Below are positions 27,189 to 38,425 of a DNA stretch of 64,000 bases, in pieces. Made by a program: the position numbers and the translations under genes. The DNA comes from Gemmatimonadota bacterium (GTDB lineage Bacteria > Gemmatimonadota > Gemmatimonadetes > Gemmatimonadales > GWC2-71-9): positions 155,100 through 219,099 of the forward strand of contig JAJCZX010000041.1 in NCBI GenBank assembly GCA_029262195.1, in the 5' to 3' direction. Numbering within the stretch: the first letter of the stretch is position 1; each line of letters starts with the position of its first letter. Below the pieces are notes generated by a model. That model searched no databases. It worked only from the letters and a program-made list of their open reading frames with translations, and had not been told where the DNA came from.

Positions 27189-27795
27189 CGTCCGGGATCT
27201 CAATCTCCGCGCCATCGACGGCTTGTCCTAACTCTGCGTCGTTGGCTCTGCGCTCGTCGGATAATCCTAGGAGCCTTCGGATCGGTGCAGTCTGAGTGGG
27301 TTCGTCCCACGCGGCGGCGCCAATCACCTTACGGATTATTACCCCATTGCTGTCAATCAGGAAGGTTTCGGGAAGCCCGGTGGTCTGGTAGTCCCTTTCG
27401 ATCTTGCCGGAGCGATCATGAAGGTGTGTGAACGTGAGGTTTCTTTCGGTCACCCACTCAAGGACCCCCGCACGATCAACAGCGTCATCCACACTCACCG
27501 CAACGATAGTCAAACCCTGGTCGCCGAGGGCTTCGTGAAGGCGTTGCAGGGCTGGCATTTCGGCCACACAGGGTCCGCACCACGTTGCCCATACGTTGAG
27601 CAGGATCGTCTTGCCTTCAAATTCGTCCAGGGTGACAGTGTCACCAGTTGCAAGCCTGGCCGCCTTGAAGTTGGGCGCCGACGTACCCTCGGCCACGAGA
27701 AACAGGTCAGGCGTGAAAGCCAGGCCGGCGCCCAGAAGGCCCGAGATCAAAACTACGACCGCTCCCACGACAAACCACTGTAGTTTCTGTTTCAC
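27175..27795 (-). CDS. TlpA/ResA-like membrane-anchored thioredoxin
   Basis: Periplasmic thiol-disulfide oxidoreductase. An N-terminal membrane anchor spans residues 7-27. The AhpC/TSA-Redoxin fold has FEGKTILLNVWATWCGPCVAE, with the active site WCGPC at 72-76, and the cis-proline region TTGLPETFLID. Such proteins reduce apocytochrome c or other exported thiols. A cytochrome c permease is encoded at 14.7 kb, but no direct link is shown. The C-terminal tail after residue 175 is acidic and probably disordered. Confidence 0.9.
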   Translation of the reverse strand: MKQKLQWFVVGAVVVLISGLLGAGLAFTPDLFLVAEGTSAPNFKAARLATGDTVTLDEFEGKTILLNVWATWCGPCVAEMPALQRLHEALGDQGLTIVAVSVDDAVDRAGVLEWVTERNLTFTHLHDRSGKIERDYQTTGLPETFLIDSNGVIIRKVIGAAAWDEPTQTAPIRRLLGLSDERRANDAELGQAVDGAEIEIPDDDAT

Positions 27796-27799
27796 TTTC

Positions 27800-28462
27800 C
27801 TAAACCTCAGCCAGGCAACAGCGGCGCAGTTCGGGTATCTCAGCCGCCGGGTCTGCCGCGCCGTAAATCGCCGAGCCCGCTACAAAGGTATCTGCTCCGG
27901 CGGAGTAGGCGTCGGCAATCGTGTTGCGCGAAATTCCACCATCAACTTCAAGGGGTGCCGAACTTCCGTATTGATCGAGGATCCGTCGTGCTCTCATGAT
28001 CTTTCCCGTTGCTGCGGGAATGTAGGACTGTCCGCCAAATCCCGGATTGACGCTCATGATCAAAACCAGATCCAGGTCGTTGACGACTTCCTCAATGCAG
28101 TTCAGAGGTGTCGCCGGGTTTAGCGCAAGACCAGCTTGCATTCCAGCTTTTTTCACCGAATCGAGATGTCGTTGTACATGATCGGTGGCCTCGGCGTGAA
28201 ATGTGAAAACAGACGCTCCGGCATCTGCAAAACGTTCGATGTAGTTCTCTGGTTCCTTTACCATCAGGTGGACATCGAGCGGAATGTCGGTGAGTTTGCG
28301 TAGCGCGCTAATCATCCCGGCACCAAAAGTCAGGTTGGGGACGAACTGTCCGTCCATCACGTCCACGTGGAGCCAGTCTGCACCCCCGTCCACGACTTTG
28401 GCAACGTCGTCGGCCAGATGAGCCATGTCGGCACTCAAAACACTGGGAGCGATGCGAATCAT
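27800..28462 (-). CDS. rpe: Ribulose-phosphate 3-epimerase
   Basis: Interconverts ribulose 5-phosphate and xylulose 5-phosphate in the pentose phosphate pathway. The 220-residue barrel has IAPSVLSADMAHL, DWLHVDVMDGQFVPNLTFG, DVHLMVKEPE, VLIMSVNPGFGGQSYIP and LEVDGGIS. The metal-binding His and Asp residues of these motifs are intact. It overlaps the PASTA gene by 4 bases. Confidence 0.96.
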   Translation of the reverse strand: MIRIAPSVLSADMAHLADDVAKVVDGGADWLHVDVMDGQFVPNLTFGAGMISALRKLTDIPLDVHLMVKEPENYIERFADAGASVFTFHAEATDHVQRHLDSVKKAGMQAGLALNPATPLNCIEEVVNDLDLVLIMSVNPGFGGQSYIPAATGKIMRARRILDQYGSSAPLEVDGGISRNTIADAYSAGADTFVAGSAIYGAADPAAEIPELRRCCLAEV

Positions 28463-29280
28463 CCTGGGTTCCTCTCGCGAGCGATTATGACGTTGATGGG
28501 CGTACCCGGTGCGCTGAGCGTGCCGGCCGCCGGGTTCTGTTCTACGATGGTTCCGGCCGGTTGCGTGCTGGTGGTGCGGAAAAGGCGGGTTCCCAGAATA
28601 AGGCCTTCCTCTTCGAAGGCCACGCGCGCCGAGTCAAGTTCCATACCGATGACAAACGGAACGTTGATTGTCGGGGATCCTTCGCTGACCACCATTGTCA
28701 CGTTGGAGCCCGGATTGAGGAACTGCCCTTCTGTTGGTCGCGTGTTCATCACCGTGCCTTCCGGGGCGGTGGTTTGTGTCCGCTCGATTGATCCAACCAC
28801 CAACCCTGTGCTTTCAATGATCTTGAGGGCCAGGTCCATGTTGTAGCCCGTCACCCCGGGAACGGGGACGCGGGCAGATCCCGCACTGACGGTCAGCGCT
28901 ATCGAGGATCCTTCGGGGACCGCGACCCCCGGTGGGGGGTCCTGCCAGATGACACTACCCCTGAGTACCGTTGGGTGGTTCTCGTTGGCCGCAACCGAGC
29001 CCGTGAAACGAGCCTGCGCGAGCCGGTTTTGGGCGTCCTCCAGCGTCATCTCGGTTACCCGGGGAACTCTTGTGTTGCGGACGATAAACGGGGCAGGGAA
29101 GACTATGAACGCTGCGAATATGTACCCTACGGCAAAAGACCCGGTTAGGAAACCTGAGCCCACCGCCATCTTTTTCTTGATTGACCAGGTGGGGCGTTTC
29201 CGCTCGGGTTTTGTCCTTTTGGGTTGTCTGGGGGCTTTCTTGTTCGTGCCTCCCACAGAAAAAATTCGCCGAACCTTCAT
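28459..29280 (-). CDS. Membrane-anchored PASTA-domain protein
   Basis: The 273 residues have a basic cytoplasmic N-terminus, one membrane helix (about 37-60) and three PASTA repeats beginning near VPRVTEMTLEDAQN, VPVPGVTGYNMDLA and VPFVIGMELDSARV. PASTA domains bind peptidoglycan fragments or beta-lactams in Ser/Thr kinases and PBPs. No kinase or transpeptidase domain is attached here, so this is a stand-alone envelope protein of unknown role. It overlaps rsmB and rpe by 4 bases each. Confidence 0.88.
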   Translation of the reverse strand: MKVRRIFSVGGTNKKAPRQPKRTKPERKRPTWSIKKKMAVGSGFLTGSFAVGYIFAAFIVFPAPFIVRNTRVPRVTEMTLEDAQNRLAQARFTGSVAANENHPTVLRGSVIWQDPPPGVAVPEGSSIALTVSAGSARVPVPGVTGYNMDLALKIIESTGLVVGSIERTQTTAPEGTVMNTRPTEGQFLNPGSNVTMVVSEGSPTINVPFVIGMELDSARVAFEEEGLILGTRLFRTTSTQPAGTIVEQNPAAGTLSAPGTPINVIIARERNPG

Positions 29281-30551
29281 ACCTTCTTTGTCAATCTCGC
29301 TCCGTATGCGCCATCAGTGCCGTAATCGTCAGGAAAGATAGATAGATCTTCTCGGGTTCGCTCGAATTCAGGGTGTGATTCCAGGAAGGCATCCACTACC
29401 CCCTGATTCTCTTCCTTTTCCAGGGAACAGGTTAGATAGACCAGCAATCCTCCGGGTTTGACTACTTCAGCTGCTGACTCGAGGAGCTTTGACTGGGTTT
29501 CCGCGGCCTGTCGAATGGTCCTTTTGTTGATTCGCCAACGGGCGTCCGGGTGTTTTCTCAGTGTGCCCGTGGCGCTGCAGGGGGCATCCACCACCACGGC
29601 GTCCATTGAGGATTTTCTGAACGGAGGACAGGTTCCGTCTGCACATACAATCGGCGCCTCATTCTTTACGCGGTTGAGATTGGTTCGCAAGAGTTTAACG
29701 CGTCGTGTGGTGAAATCTGACGAAACCAGCCCCGAATTGTTTTCGCCGATGACGATTGATTTCCCGCCGGGGGCGGCGCACGCATCCCAGATCAATCCCC
29801 CGCCCGGAAGCTCGGCAAATTCGATAGCGTATGCCTGGGCCGGATCCTGAACGATAAATTCGCCGTCATCGTATCCGGGTAGCTGGGCTATCATTGCATG
29901 GGCCACGGATACGCCGACGCTGAGGGCTGAGTCCCGAAACGGAACGGAGCTGGCAGTCAGGGTTTCCTTCAATTCCTCCAACGTAGTGTTTATGGGACGG
30001 AGCGTAACAGACGGGATGACGTTGTTCCGCGACAGCAATGCTTCCGTCTTTTCGAATCCGAAAGCTCTAACCCATCTCTCGACCAGCCAGTCGGGATGCG
30101 AGTACTCGTTGGCCAGATCCCACGGTGTCTTGCAATCCCTCACAGACACCGAATCCGGCCCCAACTTTCGCAAGACCGCATTGACGAGGGGCGCCTGCTT
30201 CGAGCCCACGGCTGTTTTGCAGATCTCAACGCCAGTATTTACCGCTGCGTACCTGGGAATCCGGTCGAGGAAAATCAACTGGTAGGCTCCAACGCGGAGC
30301 ACGTTGCGAAGCTTTGTCTGTACCTTAGCCCAGGGGTGTTTGAGGTTCTTGCTTATCGCACCGTCAAGCTTATTGCGGGATCGAAGCACGCCAGCCGCAA
30401 TCTGGTGAGCCAGAGCCCTGTCTTTCCCCGAAAGGTCCTTTAGCTCACGATCCCGGGCGAGTTCAAAGAGCTGTCCCTCTTCAAGTCGTTGGAGGATGCG
30501 AAATGCTGCCAGGCGGGGCTCCGTACCGCCGTCCGGTGACTTGTCAGCCAA
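29277..30551 (-). CDS. rsmB: 16S rRNA (cytosine-967-C5)-methyltransferase
   Basis: Uses S-adenosylmethionine to methylate C967 of 16S rRNA. A NusB-like N-terminal domain (RLAAFRILQRLEEGQ to KLRNVLRVGAYQLIFLDRIP) precedes the Rossmann fold: IWDACAAPGGKS, the catalytic VVVDAPCSATGTLRKHPD and LLVYLTCSLEKEEN cysteine motifs. The start is uncertain. The TTG at 30551 overlaps the thiG stop by 8 bases; a GTG at 30560 or the ATG at 30635 would extend it with sequence that looks like thiG read out of frame. Confidence 0.92.
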   Translation of the reverse strand: MADKSPDGGTEPRLAAFRILQRLEEGQLFELARDRELKDLSGKDRALAHQIAAGVLRSRNKLDGAISKNLKHPWAKVQTKLRNVLRVGAYQLIFLDRIPRYAAVNTGVEICKTAVGSKQAPLVNAVLRKLGPDSVSVRDCKTPWDLANEYSHPDWLVERWVRAFGFEKTEALLSRNNVIPSVTLRPINTTLEELKETLTASSVPFRDSALSVGVSVAHAMIAQLPGYDDGEFIVQDPAQAYAIEFAELPGGGLIWDACAAPGGKSIVIGENNSGLVSSDFTTRRVKLLRTNLNRVKNEAPIVCADGTCPPFRKSSMDAVVVDAPCSATGTLRKHPDARWRINKRTIRQAAETQSKLLESAAEVVKPGGLLVYLTCSLEKEENQGVVDAFLESHPEFERTREDLSIFPDDYGTDGAYGARLTKKV

Positions 30552-31329
30552 GCATACCACGTGTTGGGCTGGATGGTATGGCAATTTCGCGTCGCGGCAT
30601 TCGACCCGCGAGGTAAGCACAACGTCCGGCCTCAACGGCTAGCCCCATCGCCCGACCCATTGCTACAGGATCATCGGCTTCGGCGATTGCCGTATTCATG
30701 AGAATCCCGTCAACGCCCTGCTCCATCGTGATGCAGGCGTCCGATGCTGTACCAACGCCGGCATCTACAATCACAGGTAGCGACAATCTGCTCTTGATCG
30801 TTCTAATGTTGTACGGGTTGAGGAGACCCAAACCGCTTCCGATTGGAGAAGCCAGAGGCATTACTGCAGCGCACCCAGCGTCTTCAAGTTTCAAGGCGGT
30901 CAACAGATCGTCGTTGGTGTAGGCCATGACTTTGAAACCCTCTGCCGCAAGGGTTTTGGTGGCTTCGATCAATCCAACAGTATCCGGCAAAAGCGTGTCC
31001 TGGTCGCCAATCACTTCGAGTTTGATAAAGTCGTTAAATCCAGCCTCCCGCCCGAGGCGCGCATACCGGATTGCGTCTTCAGTCGTGTAACAACCCGCTG
31101 TGTTGGCCAGCAGGAATAGCTTCTTCGGGTCCAGGTGATGAAGGATTGCCTCGTCTTTGGATCGATCAAGATCAACTCGGCGAACCGCTACGGTGACTAT
31201 CTGCGCGCCAGACGCGGCGATCGCATCCACCATTTCCTGGTTTGTTTTGTACTTCCCGGTCCCGACCATTAATCTGGAAGTGAAGGACTCTCCACCGATT
31301 TCGAGAGCCGTGTCGTTCTTTGCTGCCAT
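30544..31329 (-). CDS. thiG: Thiazole synthase
   Basis: Forms the thiamine thiazole phosphate from DXP, dehydroglycine and ThiS thiocarboxylate. The 261-residue barrel includes SRLMVGTGKYKTNQEM, VTVAVRRVDLDRSKD, LANTAGCYTTEDA, FIKLEVIGD, MPLASPIGSGLGLLNP and VDAGVGTASDA. It lies 12 bases after thiS, its sulfur donor. No ThiO, ThiH, ThiF or ThiC gene is in the window, so the rest of the pathway must be elsewhere. Confidence 0.96.
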   Translation of the reverse strand: MAAKNDTALEIGGESFTSRLMVGTGKYKTNQEMVDAIAASGAQIVTVAVRRVDLDRSKDEAILHHLDPKKLFLLANTAGCYTTEDAIRYARLGREAGFNDFIKLEVIGDQDTLLPDTVGLIEATKTLAAEGFKVMAYTNDDLLTALKLEDAGCAAVMPLASPIGSGLGLLNPYNIRTIKSRLSLPVIVDAGVGTASDACITMEQGVDGILMNTAIAEADDPVAMGRAMGLAVEAGRCAYLAGRMPRREIAIPSSPTRGMLG

Positions 31330-31341
31330 GGATTTTCTCCG

Positions 31342-31554
31342 TTAACCGCCACCGACGAAATGGACCAGTTCCACCCGGTCACCGCCTTTGATCCTGGTTT
31401 CGCTCAAGCGGGGTTTTCTTATAATTTCCCGATTCAACTCAACGACAACCCCGCGCTCGTCGAGGTCCAGCGATTTAACCAGTTCGAGGAGCGTCATGTG
31501 GGCGCTAACGGCCCGGTCGTCGCCGTTGATTTGTATCGTGATTAAATCAGTCAT
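31342..31554 (-). CDS. thiS: Sulfur carrier protein ThiS
   Basis: Small ubiquitin-like protein (70 residues from the ATG at 31554) whose C-terminus is adenylated and thiocarboxylated before giving sulfur to ThiG. The ending VHFVGGG is the expected Gly-Gly tail. LLELVKSLDLDERGVVVELN and the basic RIKGGDRVELV fit the beta-grasp fold. A longer in-frame start at 31656 would overlap the upstream gene heavily and is rejected. Confidence 0.93.
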   Translation of the reverse strand: MTDLITIQINGDDRAVSAHMTLLELVKSLDLDERGVVVELNREIIRKPRLSETRIKGGDRVELVHFVGGG

Positions 31555-32179
31555 TGATCTGGAAAGATAGCAGCATCTCGTCGACCACTCCACCAGGATC
31601 GGAGTGCCTCCATATTCCGCTAATGGCGGCCACCCCGAACGCCCCCGATTCGGCACAAATTTTCGATTTTTCCGCGTCGATGCCGCCGATGGCGATCACT
31701 TTTCCGAATCTGGCAGCAGCGGCGATGGCTTTTCGGCCTAAACACTGTGCGCCCGGGTGAGTGGGTGTCTCCCAAATAGGTCCCAGGAAGACGTAGTCGG
31801 CACCGTCGTTCAAGGCTACTTCAGCTTCTTCGGGAGAATGGACTGACCGACCAATGGTTGTGCGATCACCTACTAAACTCCGCGCCGCGGTGGTCGGCAG
31901 TCCTTTTTCAGGCAGGTGGAGCCCCCTGGCTTGAGACGCGGCAGCGATGTCAGCCCTGTCGTTTACGAAAACACCGCCGGCCTCGTTGGCGAGAAACTTC
32001 GCGAGGGAAGATTTTCGATCTGCGCTGGTCGAGCGCCCCCTGATGTGTACTGCAACCTGGTTGTTTTCAAGGAGATCCGAAGCAGTTTTCTCGAAGGGGG
32101 CTAACTTGAGGACTGCATCATTAGTTACGGCGTGAATTCTGGGGACGACATGCCTAGCCCGGGCGGTTTGTTGATCCAC
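31547..32179 (-). CDS. ThiE/TenI superfamily protein, closest to TenI (thiazole tautomerase)
   Basis: (beta/alpha)8 protein of the thiamine phosphate synthase superfamily. Several segments match B. subtilis TenI better than ThiE: VHIRGRSTSADRKS, GLHLPEKGLPTTAA (TenI has QLPSGSFS; ThiE normally has VHLGQxD), IGRSVHSPEEA and ADYVFLGPIWETPTHPG. In addition there are VIAIGGIDAEK and GVAAISGIW. Placement next to thiS-thiG fits a thiazole tautomerase. Automatic annotation would probably call it thiE. The GTG start at 32179 avoids a 43-base overlap with fmt that the 32233 GTG would create; neither has a clear ribosome site. Confidence 0.78.
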   Translation of the reverse strand: MDQQTARARHVVPRIHAVTNDAVLKLAPFEKTASDLLENNQVAVHIRGRSTSADRKSSLAKFLANEAGGVFVNDRADIAAASQARGLHLPEKGLPTTAARSLVGDRTTIGRSVHSPEEAEVALNDGADYVFLGPIWETPTHPGAQCLGRKAIAAAARFGKVIAIGGIDAEKSKICAESGAFGVAAISGIWRHSDPGGVVDEMLLSFQIND

Positions 32180-32190
32180 TGGTTTTCGTG

Positions 32191-33123
32191 CTATTCGAAC
32201 TTCTCGCCAACCCCGGGGCCGGCTCCGCAACACCAGTCGACTGCCGACATCCTCTTGCGCCCCTCGGGTTGAACGTACTGAATTCGCAGTGCCCCATTTC
32301 CCGCAGCTACTACTAATGACCGATCATCCGGTGACACGATCGTACCGGGTTCGGCCGACGACGGTTCTTCTAGAGTTGTTGGGCCGAAGAGTTTGACCGA
32401 CTTGCCTCCGAGCGTCGTCCATGCACCAGGGAGCGGATCGATGGACCGGATTAGGCATGAGATTCCCTTTGCCGAGCGGGCCCAGTCAATGCGGGCCGTT
32501 TCCCGACTCAGTTTCGGGGCGTATGTTGCCTTCTCATCGTCTTGGGGTTGCGGTTTGAGTTGGCCGGCCGCGAGATATGCCAACGCTTCGACAAGGGCCA
32601 TCGCCCCGATCTCCGCCAGGTTTACCGCCAATTCGCCGCAGGTTTCATCGGCCGCTATCTCTGTGTCGACCTGATGAAGAATCGGCCCGGTGTCCATACC
32701 GGCCTCCATCTGCATAATGGTCACGCCGGTCTTGGAATAGCCCTCGCAGATGGCGTGTTGTATAGGCGCGGCGCCGCGTAGCTCAGGCAGCAGCGAGGCG
32801 TGGACGTTCATCATTCCGAGTCTGGGCGTGTCGAGGATCTCCTGCTTTAGAATGTGGCCGTAGGCCACAACGATTCCTATATCAGGCGCGTAGGACCGCA
32901 GAGTTTCAAGAAACTCGGGTGTGTTGGGGTTGGCGGGTTGCAGGACAGGCAGGTTTTCTTCCAGCGCGACCTCCTTGACCGGGGGAGCGATCAATGTTGA
33001 TCTGGAGCGGTTGCGCGACTTGTCTGGTTGCGTAACCACAGCTTCAACCGAAAAGCCCTCACCCATCAGTGCGCGCAGAGACGGGACAGCGAAATCTGGC
33101 GTGCCAAAGAAAACTATTTTCAC
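32191..33123 (-). CDS. fmt: Methionyl-tRNA formyltransferase
   Basis: Formylates initiator Met-tRNA using 10-formyltetrahydrofolate. The 310 residues begin with MKIVFFGTPDFAVPSLRAL and contain the catalytic Asn/His/Asp set in NVHASLLPELRGAAPI and QMEAGMDTGPIL, plus the C-terminal OB-like domain. It lies one base after def, the deformylase that removes the same formyl group, a classic pairing. Confidence 0.96.
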   Translation of the reverse strand: MKIVFFGTPDFAVPSLRALMGEGFSVEAVVTQPDKSRNRSRSTLIAPPVKEVALEENLPVLQPANPNTPEFLETLRSYAPDIGIVVAYGHILKQEILDTPRLGMMNVHASLLPELRGAAPIQHAICEGYSKTGVTIMQMEAGMDTGPILHQVDTEIAADETCGELAVNLAEIGAMALVEALAYLAAGQLKPQPQDDEKATYAPKLSRETARIDWARSAKGISCLIRSIDPLPGAWTTLGGKSVKLFGPTTLEEPSSAEPGTIVSPDDRSLVVAAGNGALRIQYVQPEGRKRMSAVDWCCGAGPGVGEKFE

Positions 33124-33124
33124 T

Positions 33125-33648
33125 TCAGGCCTGCTCTTGTTTGGGCTCCTCGATGAAGCCGGGTTTTCCCTTGCGGAGCTTTTTCCACTTTGTAAGGAGC
33201 ATGCGCCGCTTCAATGGACTGAGGTGGTCCAAAAACAGTATCCCGTCGAGGTGGTCAATTTCGTGCTGGATGGCTCGCGCGGTGAGCTCGGTTGCGTCAA
33301 TTGAAATCCGTTCGCCTTCGAGCGTCGTCGTCTCGACCGTGATCGAATCCGGTCTGTCTACGTCGCCGAAGATATCGGGAATGGAGAGACAACCTTCCTC
33401 ACCGCGGGCGTCTCCATCTCGGGCCGTGATCTCCGGGTTTATGAGAACTATCTGATTCCCGTCAACCTCAACAACGGCTACCCGGGTTGCGATGCCAATT
33501 TGATTGGAGGCCAGACCGACACCATCGGCGGCTCTCATGGTCTCAAAAAGGTCTGTCACGAGCGTTCGAACGTCATCATTTACCTCGTCGACCCTCTTTG
33601 ATTCTTCCCGAAGAACCGGAGAACCGAGGAGGTGGAGCGCCCTGATGG

Positions 33649-33652
<4 letters not shown>
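33125..33652 (-). CDS. def: Peptide deformylase
   Basis: Removes the N-formyl group from nascent proteins. All three motifs are present in its 175 residues: GVGLASNQIG, the metal cysteine in EEGCLSIP, and the metal histidines in QHEIDHLDG. Family enzymes use Fe(II) or Zn(II). It overlaps yajC by 4 bases. Confidence 0.96.
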
Positions 33653-36130
<2,478 letters not shown>

Positions 36131-36153
36131 CTTGGTGGTATAGGGACGGGTAC

Positions 36154-37185
36154 TCAACCCTCGTCAAAGACTGATGTCTGGTCGCCGGTTGGTTTACTGA
36201 ACCCGAAATGCCGATAGGCCGCACCGGTAGCTTCGCGGCCTCGCGGGGTTCTTTGCAAAAACCCCTGTTGAATCAGAAACGGCTCGTAGACGTCTTCAAT
36301 CGTGCCGGCGTCTTCGCCGACTGCGACGGCCACTGTGTTCAGACCGACGGGTCCGCCATTGAACTTTTCAATGATCGTTTTGAGAATTCTGGCGTCCATG
36401 TCGTCGAGTCCGTATTCATCAACGTCCAACCGCGCGAGAGCTTCGGTGGCGACTTCGCGATCGATTCTGCCGCCGGCTCGCACCTGTGCAAAATCACGCA
36501 CGCGACGCAGAAGCCTGTTGGCTACACGGGGGGTGCCGCGGCTTCGCTTCGAAATCTCCTCGGAGCCATCTGTGTCGATAACGACGTCCAGAATCTTGGC
36601 CGAGCGCGTCACGATTTCAGAAAGCTCTGCGGCAGGGTAATAGCCAAGTCTTTCAACTATTCCGAAACGAGCCCGCATAGGAGCGGTCAGCATGCCCTGG
36701 CGGGTCGTGGCGCCAACGAGAGTAAACGGTTCGATGTCCACCGGGATCGTTTGCGCGTTGGGTCCATCGGCAATTCTAACATCGACTTTGTAGTCCTCCA
36801 TCGCAGGGTAGAGGAATTCTTCGATATTAGCTCTGAGACGATGGACCTCGTCGATGAAGAGGATGTCTCCTTCTTCCAGCGTCGTCAGTACCGAAACCAG
36901 GTCGCCCGGTTTTTCCACCACCGGTCCGCTGGTCGTGCGGATGTTGACCCCCATCTCCCTGGCGATCAACATCGCCAGCGTCGTCTTGCCCAGCCCGGGG
37001 GGGCCGAAGAAAAGGGTGTGGTCGAGAGGCTCACTCCGATGAGTCGCCGCTTCGATGGCGATCTTCAAACTCTCTCGCACCTTGGCCTGGCCGATGAACT
37101 CGTCGAGCCGCGAGGGGCGGAGCGTGAGTTCGCCGTTCTGGTCGTCGACCAGTCGCTCGGGGGTGGTAATCTCTGGTTTGCTCAC
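36154..37185 (-). CDS. ruvB: Holliday junction branch migration helicase RuvB
   Basis: Hexameric AAA+ motor that drives branch migration with RuvA. The 343 residues include Walker [14 protein letters not shown], Walker [11 protein letters not shown], sensor [20 protein letters not shown] and the C-terminal winged helix with RTPRGREAT. The GTG start overlaps by 4 bases with a small zinc-ribbon ORF inserted between ruvA and ruvB. Confidence 0.97.
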   Translation of the reverse strand: MSKPEITTPERLVDDQNGELTLRPSRLDEFIGQAKVRESLKIAIEAATHRSEPLDHTLFFGPPGLGKTTLAMLIAREMGVNIRTTSGPVVEKPGDLVSVLTTLEEGDILFIDEVHRLRANIEEFLYPAMEDYKVDVRIADGPNAQTIPVDIEPFTLVGATTRQGMLTAPMRARFGIVERLGYYPAAELSEIVTRSAKILDVVIDTDGSEEISKRSRGTPRVANRLLRRVRDFAQVRAGGRIDREVATEALARLDVDEYGLDDMDARILKTIIEKFNGGPVGLNTVAVAVGEDAGTIEDVYEPFLIQQGFLQRTPRGREATGAAYRHFGFSKPTGDQTSVFDEG

Positions 37186-37346
37186 TTAAGCGCCGTCGCA
37201 CTCCATCTAACCGGTCGGGAGCCTTCGGCCACCTGGTGCTTAGCCCTGCATGTGACGCATTTGTCTTTGGTCTCGACCACATCGGTCGCCACCAGTTTGC
37301 GGTTGGTGACGCCGCAGTTTGTGCAAATCCATTCGGCTGTCTTCAT
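37182..37346 (-). CDS. Small zinc-ribbon protein between ruvA and ruvB
   Basis: A 54-residue ORF, ATG at 37346, three bases after the ruvA stop and overlapping ruvB by 4 bases (GTGA). Two CxxC pairs (Cys8/11 in WICTNCG and Cys30/33 in KCVTCR) are spaced 18 residues apart, as in zinc ribbons. The tight coupling on both sides argues for a real gene. I do not recognise the family; it could be a nucleic-acid-binding accessory of the Ruv system or an unrelated passenger. Confidence 0.75.
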   Translation of the reverse strand: MKTAEWICTNCGVTNRKLVATDVVETKDKCVTCRAKHQVAEGSRPVRWSATALK

Positions 37347-37349
37347 TTC

Positions 37350-37943
37350 TTACCTTTTCATCATTTGTTGCAGGGCGGTCCTGATCAAATCGCTGATAGC
37401 CGCTTTTCGATCGCGGGCCAGTGCCGCCCGTACTGCGCGTTCCGACTCAGCGGGGGAATAGCCCAGATTGACCAGAGCCTGAATCGCCTGTTCGGTCAGC
37501 GCCCCGGCGGTTGAGCCCTTCGAATCGGGAACATCAAGGTCTTTGACCCGATCCCGTAATTCCACGATCAATTTCTCGGCGGTTTTTTTTCCCACCCCGG
37601 GGACGGTGCTGAGCAGCCCAATATCGCCGTCACGCACGGACCGCACAACGCGATTGCCTCCGAGGGTCGACAGAATCGCGAGAGCCAGTTTCGGGCCGAC
37701 CCCACTGGCGCCGAGGAGTTTCTGGAAAACAAAACGGTCCTGATCGCGGTCAAAACCGAATAGATGCCAGGCATCTTCTCTGACCACCAGAATAGTGGTG
37801 AGTTCGATTTCCGCGCCGATGTCAGGGAGTCGTTCCAGTACACCAAACGGAACCGAAACCTCATAGGTCAGGCCGCTGGCGGTCGCGACATCGATTTTGT
37901 CTCCACCCTTGGACTTTAACCATCCGGTTACGGCGGAAATCAT
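37350..37943 (-). CDS. ruvA: Holliday junction DNA-binding protein RuvA
   Basis: Tetramer that clamps the four-way junction and loads RuvB. The 197 residues have an N-terminal OB domain, then two helix-hairpin-helix motifs (FQKLLGASGVGPKLALAIL and LLSTVPGVGKKTAEKLIVEL), and a C-terminal UBA-like RuvB-binding domain (QALVNLGYSPAESERAV). It overlaps ruvC by 4 bases. Confidence 0.96.
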   Translation of the reverse strand: MISAVTGWLKSKGGDKIDVATASGLTYEVSVPFGVLERLPDIGAEIELTTILVVREDAWHLFGFDRDQDRFVFQKLLGASGVGPKLALAILSTLGGNRVVRSVRDGDIGLLSTVPGVGKKTAEKLIVELRDRVKDLDVPDSKGSTAGALTEQAIQALVNLGYSPAESERAVRAALARDRKAAISDLIRTALQQMMKR

Positions 37944-38425
37944 TTGTCCACTCTCCGGTTCAAGAGAAACGTGATGGCCAGGGCTACCCCGTCCGCCGCG
38001 TCACTCGGTGCTGGAGGACTCTTCAAACGCAGCAGACGTTGAACCATATATGCGACCTGCTCCTTGTTTGCCCTACCCGTACCGGCAACCGTCTTTTTGA
38101 CGACAGCCGGAGAGAATTCGTGAATGTCCAGATTGCCCTGGGCAGCCGCAAGCAACGCGATTCCTCTTCCCTGGGCCAGGGCAATCATCGATTGAGTATT
38201 CTTGCCATGAAAAACGCCCTCGATGGAAAGTACATCGGGTTTGTGTCGCTCGATTACGTCGGAAACCCCTTCATACAATTCTTGTAAACGCCAGGCGAGC
38301 GGTGTTTTTCGATCGGTGCGGATAACACCACATTCTACGAGATTGCCGAGTCCGCCTCCGGTTTCGATAACACCATAGCCGGTAACTGCAGTGCCGGGGT
38401 CAATCCCTAGCACCTTTTTACTCAC
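37940..38425 (-). CDS. ruvC: Holliday junction resolvase RuvC
   Basis: Metal-dependent endonuclease that cuts Holliday junctions. The 161 residues hold the four acidic catalytic positions in GIDPGTAVTGYG, LSIEGVFHGKN and the C-terminal SDAADGVALA. The yebC-ruvC-ruvA order is common to many bacteria. It overlaps yebC by 4 bases. Confidence 0.96.
   Translation of the reverse strand: MSKKVLGIDPGTAVTGYGVIETGGGLGNLVECGVIRTDRKTPLAWRLQELYEGVSDVIERHKPDVLSIEGVFHGKNTQSMIALAQGRGIALLAAAQGNLDIHEFSPAVVKKTVAGTGRANKEQVAYMVQRLLRLKSPPAPSDAADGVALAITFLLNRRVDK

Noticed and set aside
31342..32233. TPP riboswitch near thiS/thiG
   Set aside because: The thiamine genes sit inside a gapless operon with no leader long enough for a riboswitch.
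36208..37461. Long open frame of 417 codons on the plus strand opposite ruvB and the zinc-ribbon gene
   Set aside because: It runs antisense to a clearly conserved gene; no ribosome site, no motif, and the high coding density of ruvB explains the open frame.
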